Positions 49,596 through 59,381 of a stretch of 64,000 nt of DNA are shown piece by piece; positions within the stretch are counted from its first letter, which is position 1; every line of letters starts with the position of its first letter. Source of the stretch: an uncultured Caryophanales bacterium (lineage in GTDB: Bacteria; Bacillota_I; Bacilli_A; RFN20; CAG-826); contig CAMYVX010000001.1 in assembly GCA_947302535.1 (NCBI GenBank), positions 1 to 64,000 on the forward strand, given 5' to 3'. Made by a program: the position numbers and the translations under genes. Below the pieces are notes generated by a model that did not search any database, was not told the DNA's origin, and was given only the letters and a program-made list of their open reading frames with translations.

Positions 49596-50752
49596 AAAGA
49601 ATTATTAAACATTTAATTGGAGGAATTAAAGGAGCGTTTATAGTTATATTCGCATTTTTGCTTTTTCCTTTTGCCCGCTTATTCTTGTGGCATAGGAAAA
49701 TTTGGATTGTTTCAGAATATGGCTATGAGGCAAGAGATAATGGCTACTCTTTCTTCAAATATATGAGAGGAAACCATCGCGAAGTTAATTGTTACTACGC
49801 GATTGATTTTAAGTCGAGCGATTACCCTAAAATAAAAGAATTAGGGAATGCTATTAAGTTTGGTTCTTTTAAACATCTGCTTTATTTCTGTGCTGCTAGA
49901 TATATTATCAGTTCCAAAACACAAGGGTTCTGTCCTAGTTACTATTTGACTTTGTTAAGAAAGAAGATGCATCTTTGGGGTAAATATGTTTTTTTACAAC
50001 ATGGTATTACTAAAGATGATCAAAAATTCTTATATAAGAAACCTTCTAAAATAGATTTATTTATTTGTGGCGCTAAACCTGAATATGAGGATATAAAGGC
50101 TCATTATGGTTATAAGGAAAATGAAGTGGCTTATACCGGTTTTGCTAGATTTGATGATTATTTTGGTTTAACGGCAAAAAAACAAATATTAGTTATGCCA
50201 ACATGGAGACGATATGCGGAAAATGTCAACTTTGTTGACACAGAGTATTACAAAACATGGTATTCGTTTGTTAACTCCAGCGTACTCAATGATCTTTTAA
50301 AACAGCACAATGTTCTATTGAATTTCTATTTGCATCCTCAGTTCAAAGAGCATTTGCCATTATTTAATACCAAGTGTTCAAACATCAAAATTATTCCTTT
50401 TGATAATTCTGATCTTCAAGTATTGATAAGAGAGTCAATGATGTTTATAACTGATTTTTCAAGTTTGGCTTTTGATTTTGGTTATATGAAGCGACCAGTA
50501 ATCTATTACCAATATGACGAAAAAGAATATTTTGAAAAGCATTATATCAAAGGATACTTTGACTATCGCAGAGATGGATTTGGTAGTGTTGTTAACACAT
50601 TTGATGAACTAATGGATAGTATCCGTGACTGTTTTGGAAACAACTTTATTATTAAAGAAAAGTATGGAATGAATCAAAAAGAATTCTTCCCTCTTTATGA
50701 TGATAAGAACTCTGAGAGAATATATAACGCTATTAAGAATTTGAAGAATTAG
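49592..50752 (+). CDS. CDP-glycerol glycerophosphotransferase family (TagF/TagB-like)
   Basis: LWGKYVFLQHGITKDDQKFLYKK, VMPTWRRY, FITDFSSLAFDFGYMKRPVIYYQYD. Confidence 0.92.
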   Translation: MKRIIKHLIGGIKGAFIVIFAFLLFPFARLFLWHRKIWIVSEYGYEARDNGYSFFKYMRGNHREVNCYYAIDFKSSDYPKIKELGNAIKFGSFKHLLYFCAARYIISSKTQGFCPSYYLTLLRKKMHLWGKYVFLQHGITKDDQKFLYKKPSKIDLFICGAKPEYEDIKAHYGYKENEVAYTGFARFDDYFGLTAKKQILVMPTWRRYAENVNFVDTEYYKTWYSFVNSSVLNDLLKQHNVLLNFYLHPQFKEHLPLFNTKCSNIKIIPFDNSDLQVLIRESMMFITDFSSLAFDFGYMKRPVIYYQYDEKEYFEKHYIKGYFDYRRDGFGSVVNTFDELMDSIRDCFGNNFIIKEKYGMNQKEFFPLYDDKNSERIYNAIKNLKN

Positions 50753-51846
50753 GAATTATATAAATATCTAAGTGTATTGATAAACTGTTCGCAAGAAAAC
50801 TTATCCTTGTTGATAGGTTTTTTTCTTTGATTTCCATTTGTTTTAAAATAATTAATTATTTTATTTGCCCAGAGATTAACATCTAATTCAATGAAATCTG
50901 TGTTGCCCATATCTGCATCGTTTGGAATATCTATATTTGCAAAACAATGAATTCCACATGCTTGAGATTCAATCAATATGAGTCCAAAACTTTCCATTGT
51001 GGATGGATAGAGCATAAATGATGTTTCTTCGTTTAATTCTGTTCTATCAATCTTATTTCCCAAGAATTTGATATTGTCTTGAAGATTGTTTTCATCAATA
51101 TAATCTTTCATTTTTTGCAAATAGCCTTGTTCTATCTCTGCACCAACGATATTCAAAATAACATCAGGGTATTCTTTCTTGATTTCTTTTATTACAGCCA
51201 AAGAAAACAATTGATTCTTCCTAGATGAGAAAGTGGCAATTTGAGTTAAAACAAGGCTATTGTGTTTACACTCTGTTATTATGCCGAATGTGTTCTCATC
51301 ATAAATGTTATATAAGACAACACCTTTGTTTTTATAATTATTTAATTCGAGTGATTTTTGACTTACAAAAGCAATGTTAGTACAACACTTCATCGCTTTC
51401 TTTTGATACCAGTTGAACATTGATTGACTGAATGTTTTATTTTGTGGGTAAGCGCTTTTTGCAGAACAAATATGGAGTATTCTTTTTTGGACTCCCGCCT
51501 TTTTAGCTTCTTTTATGAATGGATAAGAAAAGCCTTCATGAAAGGAATGAATAGCAGAATACTCTTTTAAGTTAATATTATCCTTCAAGAACCTCTTAAC
51601 CCTCTTATAATACTTTGTTGTTAACCAGAAAAACTTTTTGAAAAAGTTGTCTGGCTTAGGGCAATTAAATCTATAAACTTTTCCTCCATAAGAAATGAAT
51701 TCTTTTTCAAAATACATATCATTATCTTTTAAAACGATAATGTCAAATTGGTAGTCTTTATTCAGCTGCCTTACAATCGACATAAAAACAACTGGCACCC
51801 CAGATAAAGACATATTCGAATCTGCGATGAGTAATATTTTTTTCAT
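50749..51846 (-). CDS. Glycosyltransferase family 4 (opposite strand)
   Basis: ADSNMSLSGVPVVFMSIVRQLNKDY, TFSSRKNQLFSLAVIKEIKKEYPDVILNIVG, MLYPSTMESFGLILIESQACG. Confidence 0.92.
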   Translation of the reverse strand: MKKILLIADSNMSLSGVPVVFMSIVRQLNKDYQFDIIVLKDNDMYFEKEFISYGGKVYRFNCPKPDNFFKKFFWLTTKYYKRVKRFLKDNINLKEYSAIHSFHEGFSYPFIKEAKKAGVQKRILHICSAKSAYPQNKTFSQSMFNWYQKKAMKCCTNIAFVSQKSLELNNYKNKGVVLYNIYDENTFGIITECKHNSLVLTQIATFSSRKNQLFSLAVIKEIKKEYPDVILNIVGAEIEQGYLQKMKDYIDENNLQDNIKFLGNKIDRTELNEETSFMLYPSTMESFGLILIESQACGIHCFANIDIPNDADMGNTDFIELDVNLWANKIINYFKTNGNQRKKPINKDKFSCEQFINTLRYLYNS

Positions 51847-52059
51847 GCGACTAATAAAAGTTTATATTTTAGATTTTGTTTGGTCAAACATTATATGAAT
51901 GAATAACTTAATAAAATAAAGTTATAAAACGATAATATCCATGCTATAGTATTCATACTATGAAAAACGCAATTCTAAGTACAATAATTGTGAGATTGGA
52001 CGTTGCCGATATGGTGCCCTTCATTTATTTGAAAAAAAATTAAAGAGGTATTAATCAAG

Positions 52060-53274
52060 ATGTCTAATTTTTTAAATAGAGTCATAAATGATAAGAAAAC
52101 AAATCTTATAACAGTATTATGCTTAATATTTTTTTCATTATTGGTTATTTTTCCTATCGGCGCTATTAATTCATCAACAGTCGTTGAAAACACCTCTGAA
52201 TATTTAGCGGATGTTGCTGAAGACCATACAGTAAACGGAAGGTATGCAGCGATGATGATTGAACCCAACGACGCCACCGATAAAACTGTCAATAACCCTT
52301 ATTATGAATTCCATTATCTTTATGGAATTTTTAGGGAAGGACTTGCGACTTACGTTGGAACGGTTAATGCCGATAAATCCCATACGGTTAAACTCAAAGA
52401 CATTGATGAAGATGTTAATTTTTCTTTTCTTAACGTTGATACTGGTTTTGGGGTTGCTGATATCAAAGATAAAGATGGGGAACACCTATATTACAAACAG
52501 GAGTTCTATCCTTTGAAGTTGATGTTTTATAGCGATCATCCTCAAGTTAAAGGAGCAAACTCGTTCCTATATATTTCTCAAAGTAGAGCAAACTGCATTC
52601 TCGATAAATATGGTTTAGAACATACAACCGATAATTACAAAAAAATACTAAATAAAGAAGAGTATTTAATAACATTGGAATTTGATGGGGAAGAGTATAA
52701 ATTTTCAATCGACAACATCTACTTGGAAGATGATTACTTTTATGAAGCGCTCGATGAAACTATAGGAGAATTTTTCTTAGCTGGTCAATGGTATCCACCA
52801 GGTTTTAAAAGACAGGGTTTATTCTTTCTTAGAAATTATGCATATCAAAACAAATATTACATTCAGTATGCGACTAAACTTTATTCGTTAGATGATTTCG
52901 ATTTTAAAATTCTGGATCATAATTTCACAAACGGTTTTAAAATTGATGAAAGCAAGCTCGTTTATGTGGGCAATAAGTCTAGCGATGTTTGGTCTATATT
53001 ACTTCTTATTTTTGCTGTAATTGTGTTGGTTGCCGCCATTATTTTGATTGCGGTGGGCGCATTTAGTTTTACTATTTCGAATTCCTTATTTGTTGGTGGC
53101 GCCGCTCTTATTCCATACATCATTTTTTGGATTATACATGCTATAAGCAAGAGCGCTCTTTTGTTTTCTAATTTCTCAACAACTTGTGAGATTTGGTGTT
53201 TACTAGGGTTGACTATTGCTTATTTTGTTCTATTTCTTGCTAAAAGAAACAGAAGAGTAAAGGAGACAGAATGA
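52060..53274 (+). CDS. Uncharacterised membrane protein with large extracytoplasmic domain
   Basis: N-terminal TM, ~280-aa hydrophilic region, three C-terminal TM segments; SD aaagagg. Confidence 0.7.
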   Translation: MSNFLNRVINDKKTNLITVLCLIFFSLLVIFPIGAINSSTVVENTSEYLADVAEDHTVNGRYAAMMIEPNDATDKTVNNPYYEFHYLYGIFREGLATYVGTVNADKSHTVKLKDIDEDVNFSFLNVDTGFGVADIKDKDGEHLYYKQEFYPLKLMFYSDHPQVKGANSFLYISQSRANCILDKYGLEHTTDNYKKILNKEEYLITLEFDGEEYKFSIDNIYLEDDYFYEALDETIGEFFLAGQWYPPGFKRQGLFFLRNYAYQNKYYIQYATKLYSLDDFDFKILDHNFTNGFKIDESKLVYVGNKSSDVWSILLLIFAVIVLVAAIILIAVGAFSFTISNSLFVGGAALIPYIIFWIIHAISKSALLFSNFSTTCEIWCLLGLTIAYFVLFLAKRNRRVKETE

Positions 53275-54542
53275 AAAATTTTATCTCCAAACTGAAAAAT
53301 AATTTGGTTCTTAAAAAGATATTTTATTGGGGAATAGTGTCATTCCTATTCCTATATACTTTTTCAATACCTGCATTTTCAGGAAGAACTGGTTGGTATA
53401 TTATTTCTTATTTTTTGATGGCGGCGTTCGCCGGATGTACCTTTGTTTACACATTTTTGTACACTCATTTCAAAATTAATAGATGGTTGATTCTACCTGC
53501 TTCTTTTATGCTATTTGCTTTCCTAGGAACGGCTTTTTATTCTCATGCTTTTGTTGGCACTAGCGGGAAAATAGGATGGACAACTTTGTTATTAATGTTT
53601 TTAACTTTAATAATCTTCTATTATGCTTTTGTGGCTATTGAGAATAAAAAGATTATTCTTATTGCAATAATAGCTGCTTTCTTAGTGTTTGCCTTTTATT
53701 TCGCTTACGTATACAGGGACAAGATCATCCATCTTCAATTATCAAGCGAAAGAATTGATATTTATTTTGATAATCAAAATACAATTGGGTTTTACTTCGC
53801 GATTGCGTACGCTTTGTCTTTATATATTGGTTTATTCTATGATAAGAAAATTGAATTGTTGTTTTTAATACCAGCATTTATATTTTTCTTTTTAGGATTC
53901 TTTACTGGCAGTAGGGCATTTTTAATATCTGTCGTTGTGGGAAGCGTTGTTATTTTGTTTTTCAAATTAAGGAAACACAAAATTATCTTTTTAGTAGTCT
54001 TTGGTTGTATGATTGCATCTTTCTTTATATTGATTAACATCCCTCAATTAGCATTTTTAAAAGATCAATTCGATAGAACCATTTATACAATTTTTGGAAT
54101 TGGTAATTCTAAAGTTGATACCTCAACCGTCCAAAGAGCGGTATGGCCAGGATATGCTTTCTATTTAGGTGGAAGGAACCTTATATTTGGCTATGGTGTT
54201 AATGGGTTTAGCATTTATTCTGGAGTAGGAACATACGCTCATAATAATTTTGCAGAGGTATTGTGTGATTTTGGTTTAATAGGTCTTGTTTTGTTCAACG
54301 CTTGCTTGTTAATCCCTTTTATTCTTTCTTTTAAGCCGAAAGACAAATATTTATATTTGGTTTCGATTCTTTTCTTTGTTTATTTTATTAGAAGTTTCTT
54401 TGGAGTCGTCTATTATTCAAAAGAAACATACCTTGTTTTAGCTCTTCTTTTCTTCTTAACGAAGGATTGCAAACTACCAGAGTTTAAAAGAGCTATCAAG
54501 AGTGAACCAACCAATAATTCTTACGATGAGGTTAGCATTTAA
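53271..54542 (+). CDS. O-antigen ligase/polymerase-like membrane protein (Wzy/WaaL)
   Basis: ~10 TM; FGYGVNGFSIYSGVGTYAHNNFAEVLCDFGLIGLVLF. Confidence 0.88.
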   Translation: MKNFISKLKNNLVLKKIFYWGIVSFLFLYTFSIPAFSGRTGWYIISYFLMAAFAGCTFVYTFLYTHFKINRWLILPASFMLFAFLGTAFYSHAFVGTSGKIGWTTLLLMFLTLIIFYYAFVAIENKKIILIAIIAAFLVFAFYFAYVYRDKIIHLQLSSERIDIYFDNQNTIGFYFAIAYALSLYIGLFYDKKIELLFLIPAFIFFFLGFFTGSRAFLISVVVGSVVILFFKLRKHKIIFLVVFGCMIASFFILINIPQLAFLKDQFDRTIYTIFGIGNSKVDTSTVQRAVWPGYAFYLGGRNLIFGYGVNGFSIYSGVGTYAHNNFAEVLCDFGLIGLVLFNACLLIPFILSFKPKDKYLYLVSILFFVYFIRSFFGVVYYSKETYLVLALLFFLTKDCKLPEFKRAIKSEPTNNSYDEVSI

Positions 54543-55582
54543 TGAAAATCATGTTTATTTGTGACACAATGGGCTCCGGAGGAGCTGAAAGAGTTATTGC
54601 CACATTATCAAATGGTTTTGTTGAACGTGGGCATGATGTTTCTATTTTGATGCTGTCTAATGAAGCAAAAGAACCATTTTACAAATTGGATAACAAGATT
54701 GATTTGCTTTATATTGAAAATAGCAAAGCTAGGTTTTTTAAGAAAGCCAAATTGATTAGAAGAGTAGTAAAAAACAATAAACCCGACATTGTTATTTCAT
54801 TCTTATCGTATGTTTGTATATATACATGGTGGGCTTTAAGGCACACTAAGATTCCTTATATTGTTTCTGAAAGAAATGATCCAAATCACAGAGGAAGATT
54901 AAAACAATATTTATTAAATAAATCATTTAAGAAAGCATCTGGATGCGTATTTCAAACAGAAGATGCGATGAAATGGTATAAGAAGATTGCTAAATCTAAA
55001 TCAGCCATTATTCATAACCCAGTATCACTTGATTTTGTTCCTAATGATAATAAAAAAACAAAAAAACAAATTCTTTACGTTGGAAGGCTGAATGAACAGA
55101 AAAACTGTTCGATGTTAATAGATGCGTTTGATATATTTAGCAAAAAAAATAACGATTATACATTAAAGATGTATGGGAATGGACATATGTTAGATAGTCT
55201 TTTAAAACAAGTTAAAGACACAGGTTTAGAAAAATGTGTTTCTATATTACCGAGCAGTAAGACTTGGCAAAAGGATGAATACGATTCCTCTGTTTTTGTT
55301 CTTTCTAGTAGATTTGAAGGAATGCCTAACGTTTTAGCGGAAGCTCTTTCGCTAGGTATACCATCAGTATCTACGGATTGTACAATTGGTGGGCCCAGAG
55401 AACTCAAAAAGATTTTCCCAGACTTGCTAATTTTATCTAAAGACAATGATTCAAATAGTTTTGCTGAGGCTATGGAAAGAGCGATTAGTTTAGATAGACA
55501 AAAACCAAATGTTCCAGAATGCCTACAAACAGAGTTTATTGTTAATAAATGGCTTGATTTTATCAAGGAGATAAAGAAGTAA
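54542..55582 (+). CDS. Glycosyltransferase family 4
   Basis: MIFICDTMGSGGAERV-type start (MKIMFICDTMGSGGAERVIATL), ILYVGRLNEQKNCSMLIDAF, SSRFEGMPNVLAEALSLGIPSVSTDCTIGGPREL. Confidence 0.94.
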   Translation: MKIMFICDTMGSGGAERVIATLSNGFVERGHDVSILMLSNEAKEPFYKLDNKIDLLYIENSKARFFKKAKLIRRVVKNNKPDIVISFLSYVCIYTWWALRHTKIPYIVSERNDPNHRGRLKQYLLNKSFKKASGCVFQTEDAMKWYKKIAKSKSAIIHNPVSLDFVPNDNKKTKKQILYVGRLNEQKNCSMLIDAFDIFSKKNNDYTLKMYGNGHMLDSLLKQVKDTGLEKCVSILPSSKTWQKDEYDSSVFVLSSRFEGMPNVLAEALSLGIPSVSTDCTIGGPRELKKIFPDLLILSKDNDSNSFAEAMERAISLDRQKPNVPECLQTEFIVNKWLDFIKEIKK

Positions 55583-55584
55583 CT

Positions 55585-56622
55585 ATGAAAAAGATGCTTT
55601 TTATCTCTTGCTTAAATACTTCAAAAGAAAAGTTTGATGGCGAACGCATCAAATGCACTTTGATATATGAATCATTAAGGAAGTTTGCTGATTTATCTTT
55701 GATAAACTTAAGTGGACATAAGATTATCAATACATTATCAATCTTTTTCAAAGCGCTTTTTGGTAGAAGAAAGTATAAATACATAGTGATATCAAAGGAT
55801 GCTCACGGCGCTAATATTATTCAAAAAGTATTAAGGCTAGCCAGATACCCATCTAATAGGGTTGTCTATTTTGAAATCGGACCATTTTTATATGACAGAA
55901 TTCTAAATGGATCAATCAAAAAAGAAACATTTATTAAGGATAAACTCATAGTGGTGGAAACCTCATCTATGAAAGAAGAACTTCAATCATTAGGCTTTGA
56001 AAGAATAAGTGTTTTTCCAAATTTTAAACCAATTTGTAGGATTGATTTTAATGAACAGCATTATCCAAAGGATGTACTTAAACTTGTTTATCTATCTAGG
56101 ATAGAAGAGCCTAAAGGAATCTATGATTTAATTGATTGTTTAGTGGAACTAAATCAAGAAAAAACTAGATTTGTTTTGGATGTATTTGGTAGGCCACAAA
56201 ATAAGGATGAAGAGGCAAAAATCAAAGAGCTTTCAGATAAATACGATTTCATTAATTTCCAAGGAATGATGGAAGTTGGTAGTAAGGAGAGTTATGAGAA
56301 CCTTTCTAAATATGACTTACATGTATTTCCTACAAAATATAGAGAAGGTTTCCCTGGTTCGATAATTGACTTTTTTATTGCGGGTGTACCAACTTTGTCA
56401 GCCTCATTTGCAAGAGCGCACGAAGTATTAAGCGAAAACGACTCAATTATTTATGAGCAAGGCAATAATAATGATTTAATGAATAATTTAGAGTTTATTT
56501 ACAACAATCAAACCAAATTGGTTGATTTAAGAAAGAACTCTTTTGAAAGAAGAGAACAATATTCTGTTGAAAGCTTTGAGAAGTATTTAAAAGAGTTGAT
56601 TGAGAGAGATTTTAATGAATAA
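55585..56622 (+). CDS. Glycosyltransferase (GT4-like)
   Basis: LVYLSRIEEPKGIYDLIDCL, FPTKYREGFPGSIIDFFIAGVPTLSASFA. Confidence 0.88.
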   Translation: MKKMLFISCLNTSKEKFDGERIKCTLIYESLRKFADLSLINLSGHKIINTLSIFFKALFGRRKYKYIVISKDAHGANIIQKVLRLARYPSNRVVYFEIGPFLYDRILNGSIKKETFIKDKLIVVETSSMKEELQSLGFERISVFPNFKPICRIDFNEQHYPKDVLKLVYLSRIEEPKGIYDLIDCLVELNQEKTRFVLDVFGRPQNKDEEAKIKELSDKYDFINFQGMMEVGSKESYENLSKYDLHVFPTKYREGFPGSIIDFFIAGVPTLSASFARAHEVLSENDSIIYEQGNNNDLMNNLEFIYNNQTKLVDLRKNSFERREQYSVESFEKYLKELIERDFNE

Positions 56623-57364
56623 CAAAGTTAGTATTATCACTCCTGCATATAATTGTATAAACACTATTAAGGGAACATATGATAGTGTTCTTTCTCAAAC
56701 ATACAAAGATTGGGAATGGATAATAGTGGACGATTGTTCCAAAGATGATTCTTTTTCTTTTATTGAAGAATTAGCTAAAAATGAACCAAGAATAATTGTT
56801 TTACAGACACCAAAGAATGGTGGCTCTGGTGTAGCGAGAAACTTAGCATTAAAACACGCGAAAGGCAGATATATCACTTTCCTAGATTCTGATGATCTTC
56901 TTGATCCTAATTATTTAGAATGTCAATTAGAATTTATTAAAGATAATGGACCGCTTATTTCAGCGGGATATAGAAGACAAGCAGAACATACATGTACTGA
57001 TTTCTATGCACCTGAAGAAACAGATTATAAAAAAGCATTAACAGGTAATCCCTTATCTTGCTTAACCACTATGTATGATAGAAGTGTTATAGGTGATTTA
57101 TATTTTGATGAAACATATAACCGACATGAAGACTATATCTTCTGGTTAACAATATTAAAAAGAGGAATAGTGGCTAAAGGTAATCACAAGATATTAGCTA
57201 CTTATATTATTCACTCTAATAGTAAGAACTCTAATAAATCTAAATTAGTTAAATCTATGTATCGTGTATATCATGAGTCACAAGGATTCAATTGGTTAAA
57301 GAGTTGGATACTAGTTTTCAGATACGCTTTATATAGTAGAAAAAAATATAGAAATGTTAAATAA
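56615..57364 (+). CDS. Glycosyltransferase family 2
   Basis: VSIITPAYNCINTIKGTYDSVLSQTYKDWEWIIVDDCSKDDS, FLDSDDLLDPNYL. Confidence 0.93.
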   Translation: MNNKVSIITPAYNCINTIKGTYDSVLSQTYKDWEWIIVDDCSKDDSFSFIEELAKNEPRIIVLQTPKNGGSGVARNLALKHAKGRYITFLDSDDLLDPNYLECQLEFIKDNGPLISAGYRRQAEHTCTDFYAPEETDYKKALTGNPLSCLTTMYDRSVIGDLYFDETYNRHEDYIFWLTILKRGIVAKGNHKILATYIIHSNSKNSNKSKLVKSMYRVYHESQGFNWLKSWILVFRYALYSRKKYRNVK

Positions 57365-57426
57365 ATTTTGTGTTTGTTTTATTAAGATATATGTGAAAGA
57401 TATAGCGACTAAGGAAGGCACTTATT

Positions 57427-58701
57427 ATGAATAGAGAACAATATGATAAACTGCTTGTACTGTCAGCATCTGAACTTAGAGATTTCTTTATTCTCTATAT
57501 TGGTCTTGACTGTTTTTTAAAAGATAAACATATTATAAAAATGAGCAAACCTTCATTTCTAAAAGAGATGAATTACAATACTAAACAAGACAGGATTCTT
57601 TGGGAACCATATAGTTTTAGGCTCAAAATATTTGATATTAATAGTACTTATTATTTGTTGTTTAGAAATAAGGATAAAAAAATCAGTGAGTTTATTGAAC
57701 CCGGAAATATAAAGTTTAAAGAGCTGTCGAACTACGAAGATTCGCTTCCTAACGAAGTGATTGACTTATTAATTGACGCCTGTCATAACAATGTTAAAGG
57801 CGAAGAAGGTTATAAGAATATTCAAGCATTATTCAATTTAAAAAAGACCAACGATTTTGGCTATCGATTTATTGTTGGATCGGGTATTAATTATGGCTAT
57901 AATATGCCACAATGGTCTGAATTAGAAAACCAATTCAAAACCGTTGTTGATGGTATTTTTAAGAAGAATATATGTGATGCAATAAACAAAAGTGTGTTTA
58001 ACACTAATTACGGTTCGTTTCAGATTGTTAAGGACATTTCCTATAGCAATTATAAAAGCATTTTAGAATCAATGATTAATTTATCCAAGGATCCAACTCC
58101 TTATGACAATACAACATTAACCGCTATTGCAGCTGTGCTATATGCTCAAAGCTTAAATCATCCAAATGAAACTCAGCGTGTTTTAACATTCAATTACGAC
58201 GACTTATTAGAAAGATCATTGTTAAATTGCTATAACGAAGAAGCTTTAACAATTTACAAATATTCAATTGCAAAAGCGGCCCAACCAGGTTTTTCTTATT
58301 CTGTAATCCATTCTCATGGTTTTATTCCAAAATATCCAGAACCAGTTCTTGGGCAGAACTATGATTCAATTGTTTTAACAACAAATGAGTATTTTGAAAA
58401 TTATAAAAATCCATCTTCTTATGGTTATAGTCAATTATATGAACACCTCAATAAAATTTGTTGCTTTATTGGTAATGGATTAACTGATTACGAAGAACAA
58501 AAAGTCGTAAGCAAACATTTTAATGATTATCCATCAAGTTTTCATTTTTACTATAATTCAATTGAAGGGTTGCCAATTGAAGCGATAATGTACAAAACAA
58601 TATTTTTGTTAAAGATTGGCGTCATTCCTTTGTGGTATTCTTCACATGACGAGTATAAAAACGAATTTTATTCGTTTGCAAAAGTATTGGGAGTTGATTA
58701 A
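57427..58701 (+). CDS. SIR2-like domain protein (putative NAD-dependent defence effector)
   Basis: FIVGSGINYGYNMPQWSELENQF, VLTFNYDDLLERSLL, VIHSHGFIPK, CFIGNGLTDYEEQKVV. Confidence 0.85.
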   Translation: MNREQYDKLLVLSASELRDFFILYIGLDCFLKDKHIIKMSKPSFLKEMNYNTKQDRILWEPYSFRLKIFDINSTYYLLFRNKDKKISEFIEPGNIKFKELSNYEDSLPNEVIDLLIDACHNNVKGEEGYKNIQALFNLKKTNDFGYRFIVGSGINYGYNMPQWSELENQFKTVVDGIFKKNICDAINKSVFNTNYGSFQIVKDISYSNYKSILESMINLSKDPTPYDNTTLTAIAAVLYAQSLNHPNETQRVLTFNYDDLLERSLLNCYNEEALTIYKYSIAKAAQPGFSYSVIHSHGFIPKYPEPVLGQNYDSIVLTTNEYFENYKNPSSYGYSQLYEHLNKICCFIGNGLTDYEEQKVVSKHFNDYPSSFHFYYNSIEGLPIEAIMYKTIFLLKIGVIPLWYSSHDEYKNEFYSFAKVLGVD

Positions 58702-58911
58702 ATCAAAAAATATCAATATTTTGCTTACATCTGTTTATTTTTATATAGTCAATAGTTTGTGATATTTGTGGTGAATCTTTAAAATCGCCTAATATTGTAG
58801 ATAATTATGGTAGAAATTGTTTAATACCAAATGATGTGAGACAAAATTAAATAATAAAAAAGACATCTTATCTATAATTAAGTTGTTCAAGCTTTATAGA
58901 AGGAGATGTCC

Positions 58912-59205
58912 ATGAGTATTTTAGCATTAGAAAGAAACTATATACCAATAGACATTGAAACAAGACTACATGCCTGCCTCCGTAGGACTGTTTCAGAATG
59001 GCTAATAAGAAAGATTACATCTTTCTATCACATCAAAAGAAGTTCTTTTTATCGATGGTTAAAAAGATTTGATGGAACTAAACAAATCATTAGTGGATCA
59101 TTCACATAAACCATTAAATGATCATCCAAATAAGCTTAAAGCAAATATTGTTAAGAAACGTTTTTATTATCCTATCATTATTTATAGGAAAAGCGGCTGT
59201 TATTA
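58912..59205 (+). pseudogene. Truncated, frameshifted transposase fragment
   Basis: HTH part RKITSFYHIKRSSFYRWLKRFDGTKQ then, in another frame, SLVDHSHKPLNDHPNKLKANIVKKRF. Confidence 0.7.
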
Positions 59206-59381
59206 AAAAACAGTATCTTTATTGATAGAAATATTGTTAAAAATTACTGAATCTTTCTAACTTGTTTTATTCTGAAGCAAAATGACAGTTATAAACATGT
59301 ATACGTTCAAACAATTAAGTTTCAATGATCATAACAATTTTATATAATAAAGGCTAATAACTCTAGGAGCATAGAACATTA

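Noticed and set aside
51960-52043. 27-aa ORF MKNAILSTIIVRLDVADMVPFIYLKKN
   Set aside because: No SD, no conservation evidence; lies in the promoter region of the following operon.
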